Part shown: in pieces, positions 24,720 to 33,775 of the stretch | How the letters are laid out: each line of letters begins with the position of its first letter | Position numbering within the stretch: position 1 is the first letter of the stretch | NCBI RefSeq assembly: GCF_036075115.1 | Contig: NZ_CP107958.1 | Coordinates: 6,696,001 to 6,760,000 of the forward strand | From: Streptomyces sp. NBC_00377 | GTDB taxonomy: Bacteria > Actinomycetota > Actinomycetes > Streptomycetales > Streptomycetaceae | Reading direction: 5' to 3' | Length of the DNA: 64,000 nt | Made by a program: the position numbers and the translations under genes | The notes under the pieces: generated by a model | What the model was told of the DNA's origin: nothing | Databases searched by the model: none | Seen by the model: the letters and a program-made list of their open reading frames with translations, nothing else

Positions 24720-25955
24720 TCAGGGGGAGACCGCGGGCTCGTCGGCGCGGGCGGCCCGACCGGACGGGGGAGCCGGGTCGGGCCGCGGCGCCGTCGAGCG
24801 CCACAGCCGGACGGCCGCGGTGAGCGCGGCGCCCGCCAGCAGGCCGTTGCGCACGAACAGCAGCGTGACGCCGAGCATGCGGCTCGCGACGACGTCCGCG
24901 AAGAAGACGGGGAACTCCAGCACCGTCACGAAGGACGCGGCCAGCACCAGTCCGGCGGGCAGCGTCATGGTCCCGGCGCGGAAGCACAGGCAGACCCCCG
25001 CGAGACCGATCAGCCACACGAGGTACTGCGGGCTGATCACACGGCTGGTGACGGTGAACAGCAGGACCGCCGTGAACGCCGCCTCCGGGAGCGTCCGCGG
25101 CGTGAAACGTCTCGCCCTCAGCCGCCACAGCAGCAGCCAGCCGAACGCCAGCGCGGTCAGACCGACGGCCACGTCGCTCACCACGCCGACGTACGGGCCG
25201 AGGAACTCCGGGGAGCCGTAGTTGAGCAGTACCTCGCCCGGCCAGCCGAAGCACCGGGCCACATGCAGGGTGAGGGCGCCCAGCGACTCCACCTCGGTGC
25301 CCCGGTCGCGCTGGAAGGTGACGAAGGCGAAGGCACCGGGCGCGGCGAGGGCGGACACCGCGGCCAGGGAACCGGCGGTCACCGCCGCCGCGGCCCAGGC
25401 CCGCCCGCGCACGGCCCCCGTGAGCAGCAGCGCGGGCCACACCTTCAGCAGCACGGCGAAGCCGGTCAGCGCACCCATCAGCCGGGGATGCCGGGCGCCG
25501 GCGACCAGCGCGGCGACCGCGACCGCCGTCACCATCACGTCGTAGCGCGAGTAGACGGTGGGGCCGAGCAGGGGCAGGCCCGCCGCCCACGTCCAGGCGC
25601 CGCGCAGCGACCGGCCGGGGCGCAGGCCCGTGTTCAGCAGCAGCATCAGGACGGCCAGGTCGGCGAGGAACGCCAGGACGAAGAAGGCCGACGCGTAGTC
25701 GAGGAAGGGCAGCAGGGCGGGGGACAGGATCGCGAGGGCGGCGGCGGGCGGGTACTGCCAGGTGACGTCGGCGGCCGGGAACGTGCCGGTGCTCAGCACC
25801 TCGTACCAGCCCCGGTAGGTGACGGACACGTCGCTGGTGACGTCCGGGCCGGGGAAGAGGAGCACCTTGAAGACGAGGAGCAGCAGCGCGAGCCTGGTCA
25901 CGCCCCAGGTCGTCAGCAGACAGGTCGGGGGCTGCCGCGCGGCCGTCGTCTCCAT
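24720..25955 (-). CDS. GT87-like membrane mannosyltransferase (PimE-type GT-C fold)
   Basis: A 411-aa polytopic protein with 10 or more hydrophobic helices. The first extracytoplasmic loop has an Asp and aromatic motif (DVTWQYPPAA) as in GT-C glycosyltransferases that use polyprenyl-phosphate mannose. Divergent from a PimB-like GT4, it suggests phosphatidylinositol mannoside or related glycolipid synthesis. I use the ATG at 25955; an ATG at 25964 is alternative. A much longer reading frame extends upstream through the neighbouring gene but is an artefact of high GC. Confidence 0.8.
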   Translation of the reverse strand: METTAARQPPTCLLTTWGVTRLALLLLVFKVLLFPGPDVTSDVSVTYRGWYEVLSTGTFPAADVTWQYPPAAALAILSPALLPFLDYASAFFVLAFLADLAVLMLLLNTGLRPGRSLRGAWTWAAGLPLLGPTVYSRYDVMVTAVAVAALVAGARHPRLMGALTGFAVLLKVWPALLLTGAVRGRAWAAAAVTAGSLAAVSALAAPGAFAFVTFQRDRGTEVESLGALTLHVARCFGWPGEVLLNYGSPEFLGPYVGVVSDVAVGLTALAFGWLLLWRLRARRFTPRTLPEAAFTAVLLFTVTSRVISPQYLVWLIGLAGVCLCFRAGTMTLPAGLVLAASFVTVLEFPVFFADVVASRMLGVTLLFVRNGLLAGAALTAAVRLWRSTAPRPDPAPPSGRAARADEPAVSP

Positions 25956-26019
25956 GGCGCACATGATCTCCCGCCGGGCTGTGAGGCGCGCTCGGGCGCG
26001 GCTGTGAACAGCGTTTGGA

Positions 26020-26025
26020 TAGGGT
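26020..26025 (+). promoter_or_regulatory. -10 box TAGGGT for leaderless GT4 gene
   Basis: TAGGGT ends eight bases before the ATG at 26034. Confidence 0.55.
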
Positions 26026-26033
26026 CGGCTGCG

Positions 26034-27176
26034 ATGCACAAGACCCTGATCGTGACGAACGACTTCCCGCCCCGCCCGGGCGGCATCCAGGCGTTCCTGC
26101 ACAACATGGCGCTCCGGCTCGACCCCGACCGACTCGTCGTCTACGCGTCCACCTGGAAGCGGTCCCGCGAGGGCGTCGAGGCGACGGCCCGCTTCGACGC
26201 CGAGCAGCCCTTCACCGTCGTACGGGACTCCACGACGATGCTGCTTCCGACGCCCGGGGCGACCCGCCGGGCCGTCGGGCTGCTGCGGGAGCACGGCTGT
26301 ACGTCGGTGTGGTTCGGGGCGGCCGCGCCGCTCGGTCTGATGGCGCCCGCGCTGCGCAGGGCGGGCGCCGAGCAGCTGGTGGCCACCACGCACGGGCACG
26401 AGGCGGGCTGGGCGCAGCTGCCCGCCGCCCGGCGGCTGCTGGCCCGGATCGGGGAGAGCACGGACACGATCACCTACCTCGGCGAGTACACCCGCTCGCG
26501 GATCGCGAGCGCGCTGAGCGCGCAGGCGGCCGGGCGGATGGTGCAGCTGCCGCCGGGTGTCGACGAGAAGGTCTTCCATCCGGGATCCGGGGGGGAGGAG
26601 GTCCGGGCGCGGCTCGGGCTGACCGACCGGCCGGTGGTGGTGTGCGTCTCGCGGCTCGTGCCGCGCAAGGGCCAGGACACCCTGATCCGCGCGATGCCGG
26701 GGATCCTGGCCGCCGAGCCGGAGGCGGTGCTGCTGATCGTCGGGGGCGGGCCCTACGAGAAGGACCTGCGCAGGCTCGCCCGGGAGCACGGGGTGGCGGA
26801 CGCGGTGCGCTTCACCGGGTCGGTGCCCTGGTCGGAGCTGCCCGCCCACTACGGCGCGGGGGACGTCTTCGCGATGCCCTGCCGGACGCGGCGCGGCGGC
26901 CTCGATGTCGAGGGGCTCGGGATCGTCTACCTGGAGGCGTCGGCGACCGGGCTGCCGGTCGTCGCCGGGGACTCGGGCGGGGCGCCCGACGCCGTGCTCG
27001 ACGGGGAGACGGGATGGGTCGTGCGCGGCGGTTCCCCGGCGGACGCGGCCGAGCGCATCGTCGCCCTGCTGGGGGACGCCGAACTGCGGCGCCGGATGGG
27101 GGAGCGGGGGCGCGCCTGGGTGGAGGAGAAGTGGCGGTGGGACCTGCTGGCGGAGAAGTTGAAGACGTTGCTCTAG
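26034..27176 (+). CDS. GT4 glycosyltransferase, PimB'-like (PIM mannosyltransferase)
   Basis: A 380-aa cytoplasmic GT-B enzyme. N-terminal TNDFPPRPGGIQ, central VSRLVPRKGQDTLI and C-terminal EGLGIVYLEASATGLPVVAG motifs match the GT4 family, the last one contacting the nucleotide sugar. The position between NlpC/P60 and fadD15 matches pimB' (Rv2188c), which adds the second mannose to phosphatidylinositol monomannoside using GDP-mannose. The divergent GT-C gene fits the same pathway. The exact acceptor is inferred. Confidence 0.85.
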   Translation: MHKTLIVTNDFPPRPGGIQAFLHNMALRLDPDRLVVYASTWKRSREGVEATARFDAEQPFTVVRDSTTMLLPTPGATRRAVGLLREHGCTSVWFGAAAPLGLMAPALRRAGAEQLVATTHGHEAGWAQLPAARRLLARIGESTDTITYLGEYTRSRIASALSAQAAGRMVQLPPGVDEKVFHPGSGGEEVRARLGLTDRPVVVCVSRLVPRKGQDTLIRAMPGILAAEPEAVLLIVGGGPYEKDLRRLAREHGVADAVRFTGSVPWSELPAHYGAGDVFAMPCRTRRGGLDVEGLGIVYLEASATGLPVVAGDSGGAPDAVLDGETGWVVRGGSPADAAERIVALLGDAELRRRMGERGRAWVEEKWRWDLLAEKLKTLL

Positions 27177-27177
27177 C

Positions 27178-27210
27178 TTTTCCCTCCGCGCCCTAGGCGG
27201 AAGGGGAAAA
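27178..27210 (+). terminator. Terminator after PimB-like gene
   Basis: TTTTCCC-TCCGC pairs with GCGGA-a-GGGG-AAAA around a GCCCTAG loop; the T and A runs make it usable in both directions. Confidence 0.6.
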
Positions 27211-27228
27211 TCCGCCGATGCTGCGCAC

Positions 27229-28881
27229 ATGACAGCAAAACTGATACAGCGTCAGATGACTGGTAGTCAGCTGACAAGACGTCAAATCCTGGGCATGGCC
27301 GCCCTCCAGACGGCCGCCACGCTCGGCTTCAGCCGCGTCGGCCTCCAGTCGGCCCGCGCGGCGGAGCCCGCGGCGGTCGAATCCGCCCCCGCCGTCGTCG
27401 TCGGCTCCGGCTACGGCGCCGCCGTCGCCGCCCTGCGCCTCGGCCAGGCCGGCATCCGCACCCTCGTCCTCGAGATGGGCCGGCTGTGGAACACGGCCGG
27501 CGCCGACGGCAAGATCTTCTGCAACACCGCCGGCCCCGACCAGCGGTCCATGTGGTTCCGCACCCGCACCGAGGCGCCGCTGGCCACCTTCCTGTGGCTG
27601 GACCTCGTCAACAGGGACATCAGCCTCTACCCGGGCGTCCTGGACCGCGTGCACTTCGACAACATGTCCGTCTTCGTGGGCCGCGGCGTCGGCGGCGGTT
27701 CCCTGGTCAACGGCTCCATGGCGGTCACCCCGCTCCAGTCCTACTTCGCCGAGCAGTTCCCCACCGTCGACGCGAACGAAATGTACGCGACGTACTACCC
27801 GCGGGCCCGCGCCATGCTCGGCGTCAACAGCATCGACCCCGCCTGGTTCGAATCGACCGAGTGGTACAAGTTCACGCGCGTCTCCCGCAAGCACGCGGCG
27901 AACACCGGCCTGCGGACCACCTTCGTGCCGAGCGTCTACGACTTCGACCACATGCAGCGCGAGGCCGCGGGCACCGCTCCCAGATCCGCCCTCGGACAGG
28001 AGGTCATCTACGGGAACAACTACGGCAAGAGGAGCCTCGACAAGACGTATCTCGCCGCGGCGCTGGGCACCGGGAACGTCACCATCCACACCATGGAGAA
28101 GGTGCGCGGCATCAGCCGGGCGAGCGACGGGACCTACCTCCTGACCGCCGACCGCATCGACGTCACCGGCAAGGTCGTCGAGACCAAGCAGTACGGCTGT
28201 ACGTACCTCTTCCTCGGCGGCGGCAGCCTCGGCACCAGCGAACTCCTCGTCCGGGCCCGGGAGACCGGCACGCTGCCCGCCCTGGACGCGTCCGTCGGGG
28301 CGGGCTGGGGCAACAACGGGAACGTGATGCTGGGGCGGGCCAACCACCTGTGGGACACCGTCGGCGCCAACCAATCGACCATGCCGGTCATGGGCATCGA
28401 CGACTGGGCGAACACCGCCAACCCCGTCTTCGCGGAGATCGCCCCGCTGCCCACGGGACTCGAGCACTGGGTCAGCCTCTACCTGGCCATCACCAAGAAC
28501 CCGCAACGGGCCGCGTTCACCTACGACGCCGCCTCGGGCGGGGTGAAGCTCGGCTGGAGCGCCGCGCAGAGCGCCGTCTCCTCGGGCATGGCCAAGAAAC
28601 TGTTCGACCGGATCAACGCGGCGAACTCCACCATCTACCGCTACGACCTCTTCGGCTCGTCCAGCAAGGTCTTCGCCGACGACTTCACCTACCACCCGCT
28701 CGGTGGCTGTGTGCTGGGGAAGGCGACCGACGACTACGGCCGGGTGAAGGGATACCCGAGGATGTACGTCACCGACGGCTCACTGGTGCCGGGCAACATC
28801 GGGGTGAACCCGTTCGTCACCATCACCGCGCTCGCCGAACGCACGATGGCGCGGGTCCTCGTGGAGGACACCGCGCCATGA
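27229..28881 (+). CDS. choA: Secreted cholesterol oxidase (GMC flavoprotein)
   Basis: A 550-aa Tat-exported flavoenzyme that oxidises and isomerises cholesterol to 4-cholesten-3-one with FAD and O2. The twin-arginine signal LTRRQILGMAA is followed by the FAD motif VVGSGYGAAVAALR. Active-site residues are visible: Glu in FAEIAPLP, His in HPLGGC and Asn in GVNPFVTITAL. Size and order fit the noncovalent Streptomyces ChoA class. The 5' end is unusually AT-rich and contains the palindrome GTCAGCTGAC (27266-27275). No clear ribosome binding site precedes ATG 27229; ATG 27256 is an alternative. Confidence 0.92.
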   Translation: MTAKLIQRQMTGSQLTRRQILGMAALQTAATLGFSRVGLQSARAAEPAAVESAPAVVVGSGYGAAVAALRLGQAGIRTLVLEMGRLWNTAGADGKIFCNTAGPDQRSMWFRTRTEAPLATFLWLDLVNRDISLYPGVLDRVHFDNMSVFVGRGVGGGSLVNGSMAVTPLQSYFAEQFPTVDANEMYATYYPRARAMLGVNSIDPAWFESTEWYKFTRVSRKHAANTGLRTTFVPSVYDFDHMQREAAGTAPRSALGQEVIYGNNYGKRSLDKTYLAAALGTGNVTIHTMEKVRGISRASDGTYLLTADRIDVTGKVVETKQYGCTYLFLGGGSLGTSELLVRARETGTLPALDASVGAGWGNNGNVMLGRANHLWDTVGANQSTMPVMGIDDWANTANPVFAEIAPLPTGLEHWVSLYLAITKNPQRAAFTYDAASGGVKLGWSAAQSAVSSGMAKKLFDRINAANSTIYRYDLFGSSSKVFADDFTYHPLGGCVLGKATDDYGRVKGYPRMYVTDGSLVPGNIGVNPFVTITALAERTMARVLVEDTAP

Positions 28882-28909
28882 CGCCCGGTCGGCAGAGCTC
28901 CGGCGTGCG

Positions 28910-30706
28910 CTACTTGGCGTAGATCGCCTCGATCTCGCTCGCGTAGTCCTTCGCCACGACATTGCGCTTGAGCTTCAGGGACGGCGTGAGGTGGCCCGAG
29001 TCCTCCGTGAACTGGGAGGAGAGAATGCGGAACTTCCGCACCGATTCCGCCTTCGAGACCGCGGCGTTGCCGTCGTCGATCGCCGACTGGATGGCAGCCT
29101 GAAGGTCGGCGTCCTCGCGCAGCGACGCCGCGGTCGAGCCCGCCGGCTTGCCGTGGTCGGAAGCCCAACGGCCCAGGAACTCCTCGTCGATGGTGACCAG
29201 CGCGCCCACGAACGGCCGCCCGTCGCCCACCACCATGCACTCCGCGACCAGCGCGTGCGCCCGGATCCGGTCCTCGATCACGGCCGGCGCGACGTTCTTG
29301 CCGCCCGCGGTGACGATGATCTCCTTCTTGCGCCCGGTGATCCGGAGGTAGCCGTCCTCGTCGAGGGTGCCGATGTCACCGGTGTGGAACCAGCCGTCGG
29401 CCAGCGCCTCGGCGGTCGCGCCCGGGTTGTTCCAGTACTCCTTGAACAGGTGCTCGCCGTGCAGCAGCACCTCCCCGTCGTCCGCGATCCGCACGACCGA
29501 GCCGGGCAGCGGCTGACCGACCGTGCCGATCTTCTGCCGGTCCCAGGGGTTGAAGGCGGTGGCGGCACAGGACTCCGTCAGGCCGTAGCCCTCCAGGACG
29601 GTGAAGCCGATGCCGCGGAAGAAGTGGCCGAGGCGCTCGCCCAGCGGGGCGCCGCCGGAGATCGCGTACTCGCCCCTGCCGCCGAGGACCGCGCGCAGCT
29701 TGCTGTAGACCAGCCGGTCGAAGACCTTGTGCTTGATCTTCAGGCCGAGGGGCGGGCCCGCCGGGAGCTCCAGCGCCTTGCTGTAGGCGATCGCGGTGTC
29801 CGCCGCCTTGTCGAAGATCGCGCCCTTGCCGTCCGCCTGCGCCTTGGCGCGCGCCGAGTTGTAGACCTTCTCGAAGACCCGCGGCACGCCCAGGATCAGC
29901 GTCGGACGGAAGGACGCCAGCTCGTCGGTGAGGTTCTTGATGTCCGGGACGGTGCCCAGCTTGATCGGCGCCATCATCGGGGCGATCTGCACCAGCCGGC
30001 CGAAGACGTGCGCGAGCGGGAGGAAGAGCAGCACACTGCACTCGCCGGTGCGGAACAGCGGGCGCAGCCGCTCCACCACGTTCCCGCACTCGGCGAAGAA
30101 GCTGCGGTGGGTGAGCACACAGCCCTTGGGCCGGCCGGTCGTGCCGGAGGTGTACACGATGGTCGCCGGGTCGTCGGCCCGTGCCTGCGAGCTGCGCTCC
30201 TCGACGACCTGGTCGGAGACGTCCCTGCCGAGCAGCCCGAGCTCCTCGACGCCCGCGGCCTCGATCTGCCAGACGTGCTTCAGCGCCGGCAGGGAGTCGC
30301 GCACCGACTCCACGGCCGCCGCGTGAGAGTCCAGCTCGACGACGACGGCGGTCGCGCCCGAGTCGGAGAGGATCCACTGCACCTGCTCCGGGGAACTGGT
30401 CTCGTACACCGGGACGGTGACCGCGCCCGCGCACCAGATCGCGAAGTCGAGCAGCGTCCACTCGTAGCGGGTGCGCGACATCAGGCCGACCCGGTCGCCG
30501 GGCTGGACGCCGGAGGCGATGAGGCCCTTGGCGGCCGCGTGCACCTCGGCCAGGAAGGCCGTGGCCGTCACGTCCTGCCAGGCGCCGTCCACCTTGCGGG
30601 CGATGACGGCGACGTCGGGATGCTGCGCGGCGTTTCTGCGGACGATGTCGGTCAGATTGCCGTCCGCAGGGACCTCGTACAAAGCCGGAAGGCTGAACTC
30701 GCGCAA
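28910..30706 (-). CDS. Long-chain fatty acyl-CoA synthetase (FadD15-like)
   Basis: A 598-aa AMP-forming ligase that activates fatty acids with ATP and CoA. The AMP-binding motif VYTSGTTGRPKG, GYGLTES and the hinge TGRKKEIIVTAGGKN are intact. The order after pimB' matches fadD15 in M. tuberculosis. The start is TTG at 30706 with GAGGAG eight bases upstream, an unusual but well supported start. The gene converges on choA. A TetR-type palindrome (30974-30991) lies in the shared upstream region. Confidence 0.93.
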   Translation of the reverse strand: MREFSLPALYEVPADGNLTDIVRRNAAQHPDVAVIARKVDGAWQDVTATAFLAEVHAAAKGLIASGVQPGDRVGLMSRTRYEWTLLDFAIWCAGAVTVPVYETSSPEQVQWILSDSGATAVVVELDSHAAAVESVRDSLPALKHVWQIEAAGVEELGLLGRDVSDQVVEERSSQARADDPATIVYTSGTTGRPKGCVLTHRSFFAECGNVVERLRPLFRTGECSVLLFLPLAHVFGRLVQIAPMMAPIKLGTVPDIKNLTDELASFRPTLILGVPRVFEKVYNSARAKAQADGKGAIFDKAADTAIAYSKALELPAGPPLGLKIKHKVFDRLVYSKLRAVLGGRGEYAISGGAPLGERLGHFFRGIGFTVLEGYGLTESCAATAFNPWDRQKIGTVGQPLPGSVVRIADDGEVLLHGEHLFKEYWNNPGATAEALADGWFHTGDIGTLDEDGYLRITGRKKEIIVTAGGKNVAPAVIEDRIRAHALVAECMVVGDGRPFVGALVTIDEEFLGRWASDHGKPAGSTAASLREDADLQAAIQSAIDDGNAAVSKAESVRKFRILSSQFTEDSGHLTPSLKLKRNVVAKDYASEIEAIYAK

Positions 30707-30973
30707 AACTGCTGCTCCTCATAGGGCGCCGGCGCCACGACGTTGTGCGATGCGACGGTGCGGTCCAAGGCTCGGACTGCACTCAGGATCCCGGTGGGTC
30801 TCGTGGGTACCGGAGATTCGGCGGATACCGGTGATCTCGGTGGTTGAAATCCTGAGTACGACTGGACTGCCCGGACGTTACCCGCCGGTATGGCTTCTTC
30901 GACAGGGGGGTCCGACGAGATGTTCGCTGCGTCACACAGACTGGTGGTTCCCGGTCGACAGTAGTCCACCGCT

Positions 30974-30991
30974 TTACTGACTGGCCAGTAA
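30974..30991. promoter_or_regulatory. TetR-type operator-like palindrome
   Basis: TTACTGACTGGCCAGTAA. Its core ACTGACTGG(C)CAGT differs by one base from the palindrome at 63562-63575 upstream of the ABC/YhgE/TetR module. It could control fadD, the phosphoesterase gene or both. Confidence 0.55.
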
Positions 30992-31033
30992 CCGGTATCC
31001 CGGTCGCCACTGTTCACGTATGCCGCACACGCC

Positions 31034-31039
31034 TACCCT
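31034..31039 (+). promoter_or_regulatory. -10 box TACCCT for leaderless phosphoesterase
   Basis: TACCCT ends eight bases before ATG 31048; TTCACG (31013-31018) is a possible -35 with a short 15-bp spacer. Confidence 0.5.
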
Positions 31040-31047
31040 TGATCGAC

Positions 31048-31845
31048 ATGGCATCCACACCGCCCGGAAACCGCAGGACACGCATCCACGTGGTCAGCGA
31101 CGTGCACGGCAACGCGCGCGATCTGGCCCGGGCCGGAGAGGGCGCGGACGCGCTGATCTGTCTGGGCGACCTGGTCCTGTTCCTGGACTACGCCGACCAC
31201 TCCCGCGGCATCTTCCCCGACCTCTTCGGCGAGCGGAACGCCGACCTCATCGTCGAACTGCGCACCGCCCGCCGCTTCGAGGAGGCCCGCGAGCTCGGCG
31301 CCCGCCTGTGGGGCGGCATCGGCGGCGACCGGGCCGCGCTGATCGAGCAGGCGGTCCGCAAGCAGTACGCCGAGCTGTTCCCGGCGTTCCCCACCCCGAC
31401 GTACGCGACCTACGGCAACGTCGACATGCCGCAGCTGTGGCCCGAGTTCGCCGGGCCCGGCACGACCGTGCTGGACGGGGAGCGGGTGGAGATCGGCGGC
31501 CGGGTCTTCGGCTTCGTCGGCGGCGGCCTGCGGACCCCCATGCGCACGCCCTACGAGATCAGCGACGAGGAGTACGCGGCGAAGATCGAGGCCGTGGGCG
31601 AGGTGGACGTGCTGTGCACCCACATCCCGCCGGAGGTGCCGGAGCTCGTCTACGACACCGTGGCCCGCCGCTTCGAGCGGGGCAGCCGGGCACTGCTGGA
31701 CGCCATCCGCCGCACCCGGCCCCGCTACTCGCTCTTCGGGCACGTACACCAGCCGCTCGCCCCCCGGATGCGGGTCGGCGCGACGGAGTGCGTGAACGTG
31801 GGCCACTTCGCGGGCAGCGGGAAGCCATGGGCGCTGGAGTGGTGA
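31048..31845 (+). CDS. Calcineurin-like metallophosphoesterase
   Basis: A 265-aa enzyme with the full metallophosphoesterase motif set: DVHG near residue 20, GDLVLF, GNVDMP (GNxD), a mid-domain His (THIPPE) and GHVHQP near the end. These bind two metals for phosphate-ester hydrolysis. The substrate is unknown. The in-frame TTG at 31039 overlaps the -10 box and is rejected as a start. It lies between fadD15 and the SRPBCC gene. Confidence 0.87.
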   Translation: MASTPPGNRRTRIHVVSDVHGNARDLARAGEGADALICLGDLVLFLDYADHSRGIFPDLFGERNADLIVELRTARRFEEARELGARLWGGIGGDRAALIEQAVRKQYAELFPAFPTPTYATYGNVDMPQLWPEFAGPGTTVLDGERVEIGGRVFGFVGGGLRTPMRTPYEISDEEYAAKIEAVGEVDVLCTHIPPEVPELVYDTVARRFERGSRALLDAIRRTRPRYSLFGHVHQPLAPRMRVGATECVNVGHFAGSGKPWALEW

Positions 31846-31903
31846 CCCGGCGCCGTCCGGCCGCCGTTGCGACTCCGGGTGAAGGGGGCAGGCCGACCGC
31901 GCG

Positions 31904-31909
31904 GTAGCC
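31904..31909 (+). promoter_or_regulatory. -10 box TAGCCT upstream of SRPBCC gene
   Basis: TAGCCT predicts a start near 31916 and an 80-nt leader; GGAGGAG lies before the ATG at 31997. Confidence 0.4.
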
Positions 31910-31996
31910 TTCACGCTGCACACACGTGCGCGGCGGCTGGCGCACGGTGTCCTCTTCTCTCCCCTTGACCGGCCCGCATCCGGAGGAGCCACGGCG

Positions 31997-32461
31997 ATGG
32001 CGGAACACACCAGCTCGAGCATCACGATCGAGGCGGCACCGGACGTGGTCATGGCGGTGATCGCCGACTTCGCCCGCTACCCGGACTGGACCGGAGAGGT
32101 GAAGCAGGCGGAGGTCCTCGGGACGGACGGACAGGGCCGCGCCGAGCAGGTCCGCCTGGTCATGGACGCCGGCGCCATCAAGGACGACCAGGTCCTCGGC
32201 TACACCTGGACCGGAGAGCACGAGGTGTCCTGGACGCTGGTGAAGTCCCAGATGCTGCGTCAGCTCGACGGCTCCTACCTCCTCAAGCCGGCCGGCGCGG
32301 GTGCGACCGAGGTCACCTACCGGCTGACCGTGGACGTCAAGATCCCCATGCTGGGAATGATCAAGCGCAAGGCGGAGAAGGTCATCATCGACCGCGCGCT
32401 GGCAGGACTGAAGAAGCGCGTGGAGTCGGGCGAGAGCGGCCCCGCGGCGACCGAGAAGTAG
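31997..32461 (+). CDS. SRPBCC (START-like) lipid/hydrophobe-binding protein
   Basis: A 154-aa helix-grip fold protein: N-terminal SITIEAAPDVVMAVIADFARYPDW strand-helix, beta grip and long C-terminal helix. It is the positional and sequence counterpart of Rv2185c. Members bind hydrophobic ligands, and no enzyme residues are clear. It begins a run with the ArsA-like ATPase and DUF5304-type protein, order conserved in mycobacteria. A role in membrane lipid handling is inferred. Confidence 0.85.
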   Translation: MAEHTSSSITIEAAPDVVMAVIADFARYPDWTGEVKQAEVLGTDGQGRAEQVRLVMDAGAIKDDQVLGYTWTGEHEVSWTLVKSQMLRQLDGSYLLKPAGAGATEVTYRLTVDVKIPMLGMIKRKAEKVIIDRALAGLKKRVESGESGPAATEK

Positions 32462-32507
32462 ACCGGGCACCCGGAAGACGGAGGTCGGGGACCTGCCCGC
32501 CCTCCGT

Positions 32508-32513
32508 TACGGT
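32508..32513 (+). promoter_or_regulatory. -10 box TACGGT for leaderless ArsA-like gene
   Basis: TACGGT ends eight bases before ATG 32522. Confidence 0.5.
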
Positions 32514-32521
32514 TCACCCTC

Positions 32522-33694
32522 ATGCGCACCATCCTGATCACCGGCCCCGGCGGCAGCGGACGCACGACCGTGGCGGCCGCCACCGCACAGCGCGCGGCAG
32601 CGGACGGCACCCGCACCCTGGTCCTCAGCGCCGACCGCACCGACACCCTCGGCGCGGCGCTCGGAGCGCGGACCGGGGCGAGGCCCGTCACCGTCGCCCC
32701 GAACCTCACCGCCTGGCGCCCCGACGCCACCGCAGGCTTCCGGGACGACCTCGCCGGATTCCAGGACCGTGCCTCCACCGTCCTCGACCTGCTCGGCGCC
32801 TCCCGGCTCGACCCGGAGGAGGTCACCCCCCTCCCCGGCGCCGAGGAGCTGACCCTGCTGCGCGCCCTGCGCGACGCCGCCCTCGCCGACGGCGGTGAGC
32901 TGCACGAACTGCTCGTCGTCGATCTGCCGCCCGTCCCGCAGGCCCTCGCCCTGCTGGCGCTGCCGGAGGAGCTGCGCCGCTACCTGCGCCGGCTGCTCCC
33001 GCCGGAACGCCAGGCCGCCCGCGCCCTGCGCCCCATGCTCGGCCGGCTCGCCGGGGTGCCGATGCCCGCCGAGTGGCTCTACGAGACGACCGCCCGCTGG
33101 GACCTGGAACTGGCCGCCGTCGAAGCCGTCCTCGCCGACCCCGGCACCGCCGTGCGTCTGGTCGCCGAGCCGGGACCGGCCGGTGCCGAGGCCGTCCGCG
33201 ACGCCCGCCTCGGCCTCGCCCTGCGCGCCCTGCCCGTCGAGTCGCTCGTCGCCAACCGGGTGCTGCCGGAGACGGCCGACGACGGTCCGCTCGGCCGGCT
33301 CGTCACCCAGCAGCGCAAGGCCCTGGGCGAATGGGGCGAAGCGGCCCGTCCCGTCGCCCACCTCGGGCACGACCCCCGCGGCGCCGACGACCTCGCCGCG
33401 CTCGCCGTGCCCGCCGTCAACCCGGCGGCCTCCCCGGTCGAGTGGCCCGTCACCGACCGGCTCGCGCAGGACGGCGTGCTCGTCTGGCACCTTCCGCTGC
33501 CCGGCGCCGTACGGGACGAGCTCGACCTCGTCCGGCGCGGCGACGAACTCGTCGTCACCGCCGGTCCGTTCCGCCGCATCGTCGCGCTGCCCTCCGTCCT
33601 GCGCCGCTGCGCCGTCGACGGCGCGGCCCTGCGCGACGGCGAGCTGCGCGTGCGGTTCGCGCCGGATCCCGGACTCTGGCCGCAGACGCACTGA
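32522..33694 (+). CDS. ArsA/Get3-like ATPase with altered P-loop
   Basis: A 390-aa protein of the ArsA/GET3 deviant Walker family (Rv2184c counterpart). The P-loop reads GPGGSGRTT near residue 8: both the signature lysine (GKGGVGKT in Get3) and the invariant Walker A lysine are missing, the latter replaced by Arg. The switch II strand reads VVDLPPVPQALALL. ATP hydrolysis may be lost or changed; a membrane-protein or lipid-associated scaffold role is possible. It sits after the SRPBCC gene with its own leaderless-type promoter. Confidence 0.8.
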   Translation: MRTILITGPGGSGRTTVAAATAQRAAADGTRTLVLSADRTDTLGAALGARTGARPVTVAPNLTAWRPDATAGFRDDLAGFQDRASTVLDLLGASRLDPEEVTPLPGAEELTLLRALRDAALADGGELHELLVVDLPPVPQALALLALPEELRRYLRRLLPPERQAARALRPMLGRLAGVPMPAEWLYETTARWDLELAAVEAVLADPGTAVRLVAEPGPAGAEAVRDARLGLALRALPVESLVANRVLPETADDGPLGRLVTQQRKALGEWGEAARPVAHLGHDPRGADDLAALAVPAVNPAASPVEWPVTDRLAQDGVLVWHLPLPGAVRDELDLVRRGDELVVTAGPFRRIVALPSVLRRCAVDGAALRDGELRVRFAPDPGLWPQTH

Positions 33695-33775
33695 ACGACG
33701 TTCCGCCGTTCGGGTAACGTCGTAGGGACGAGCCGTCATCAGGCCTCGTCGACCAGGAGTCATCAGGAGTCCGCC

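Larger units (their letters stand above)
30707..31047. promoter_or_regulatory. Divergent regulatory region of fadD and phosphoesterase genes
   Basis: A 341-bp region with no gene. It holds the fadD GAGGAG site, a 9-bp inverted repeat ACTCAGGAT (30781-30789) / ATCCTGAGT (30849-30857) with a 59-nt spacer, an 18-bp TetR-type palindrome at 30974-30991 and TACCCT at 31034-31039. Confidence 0.6.

Noticed and set aside
24720..27230. 836-aa minus-strand frame extending the GT-C gene through the GT4 gene
   Set aside because: Only the last 411 residues have membrane-protein composition; the rest is antisense to the GT4 gene.
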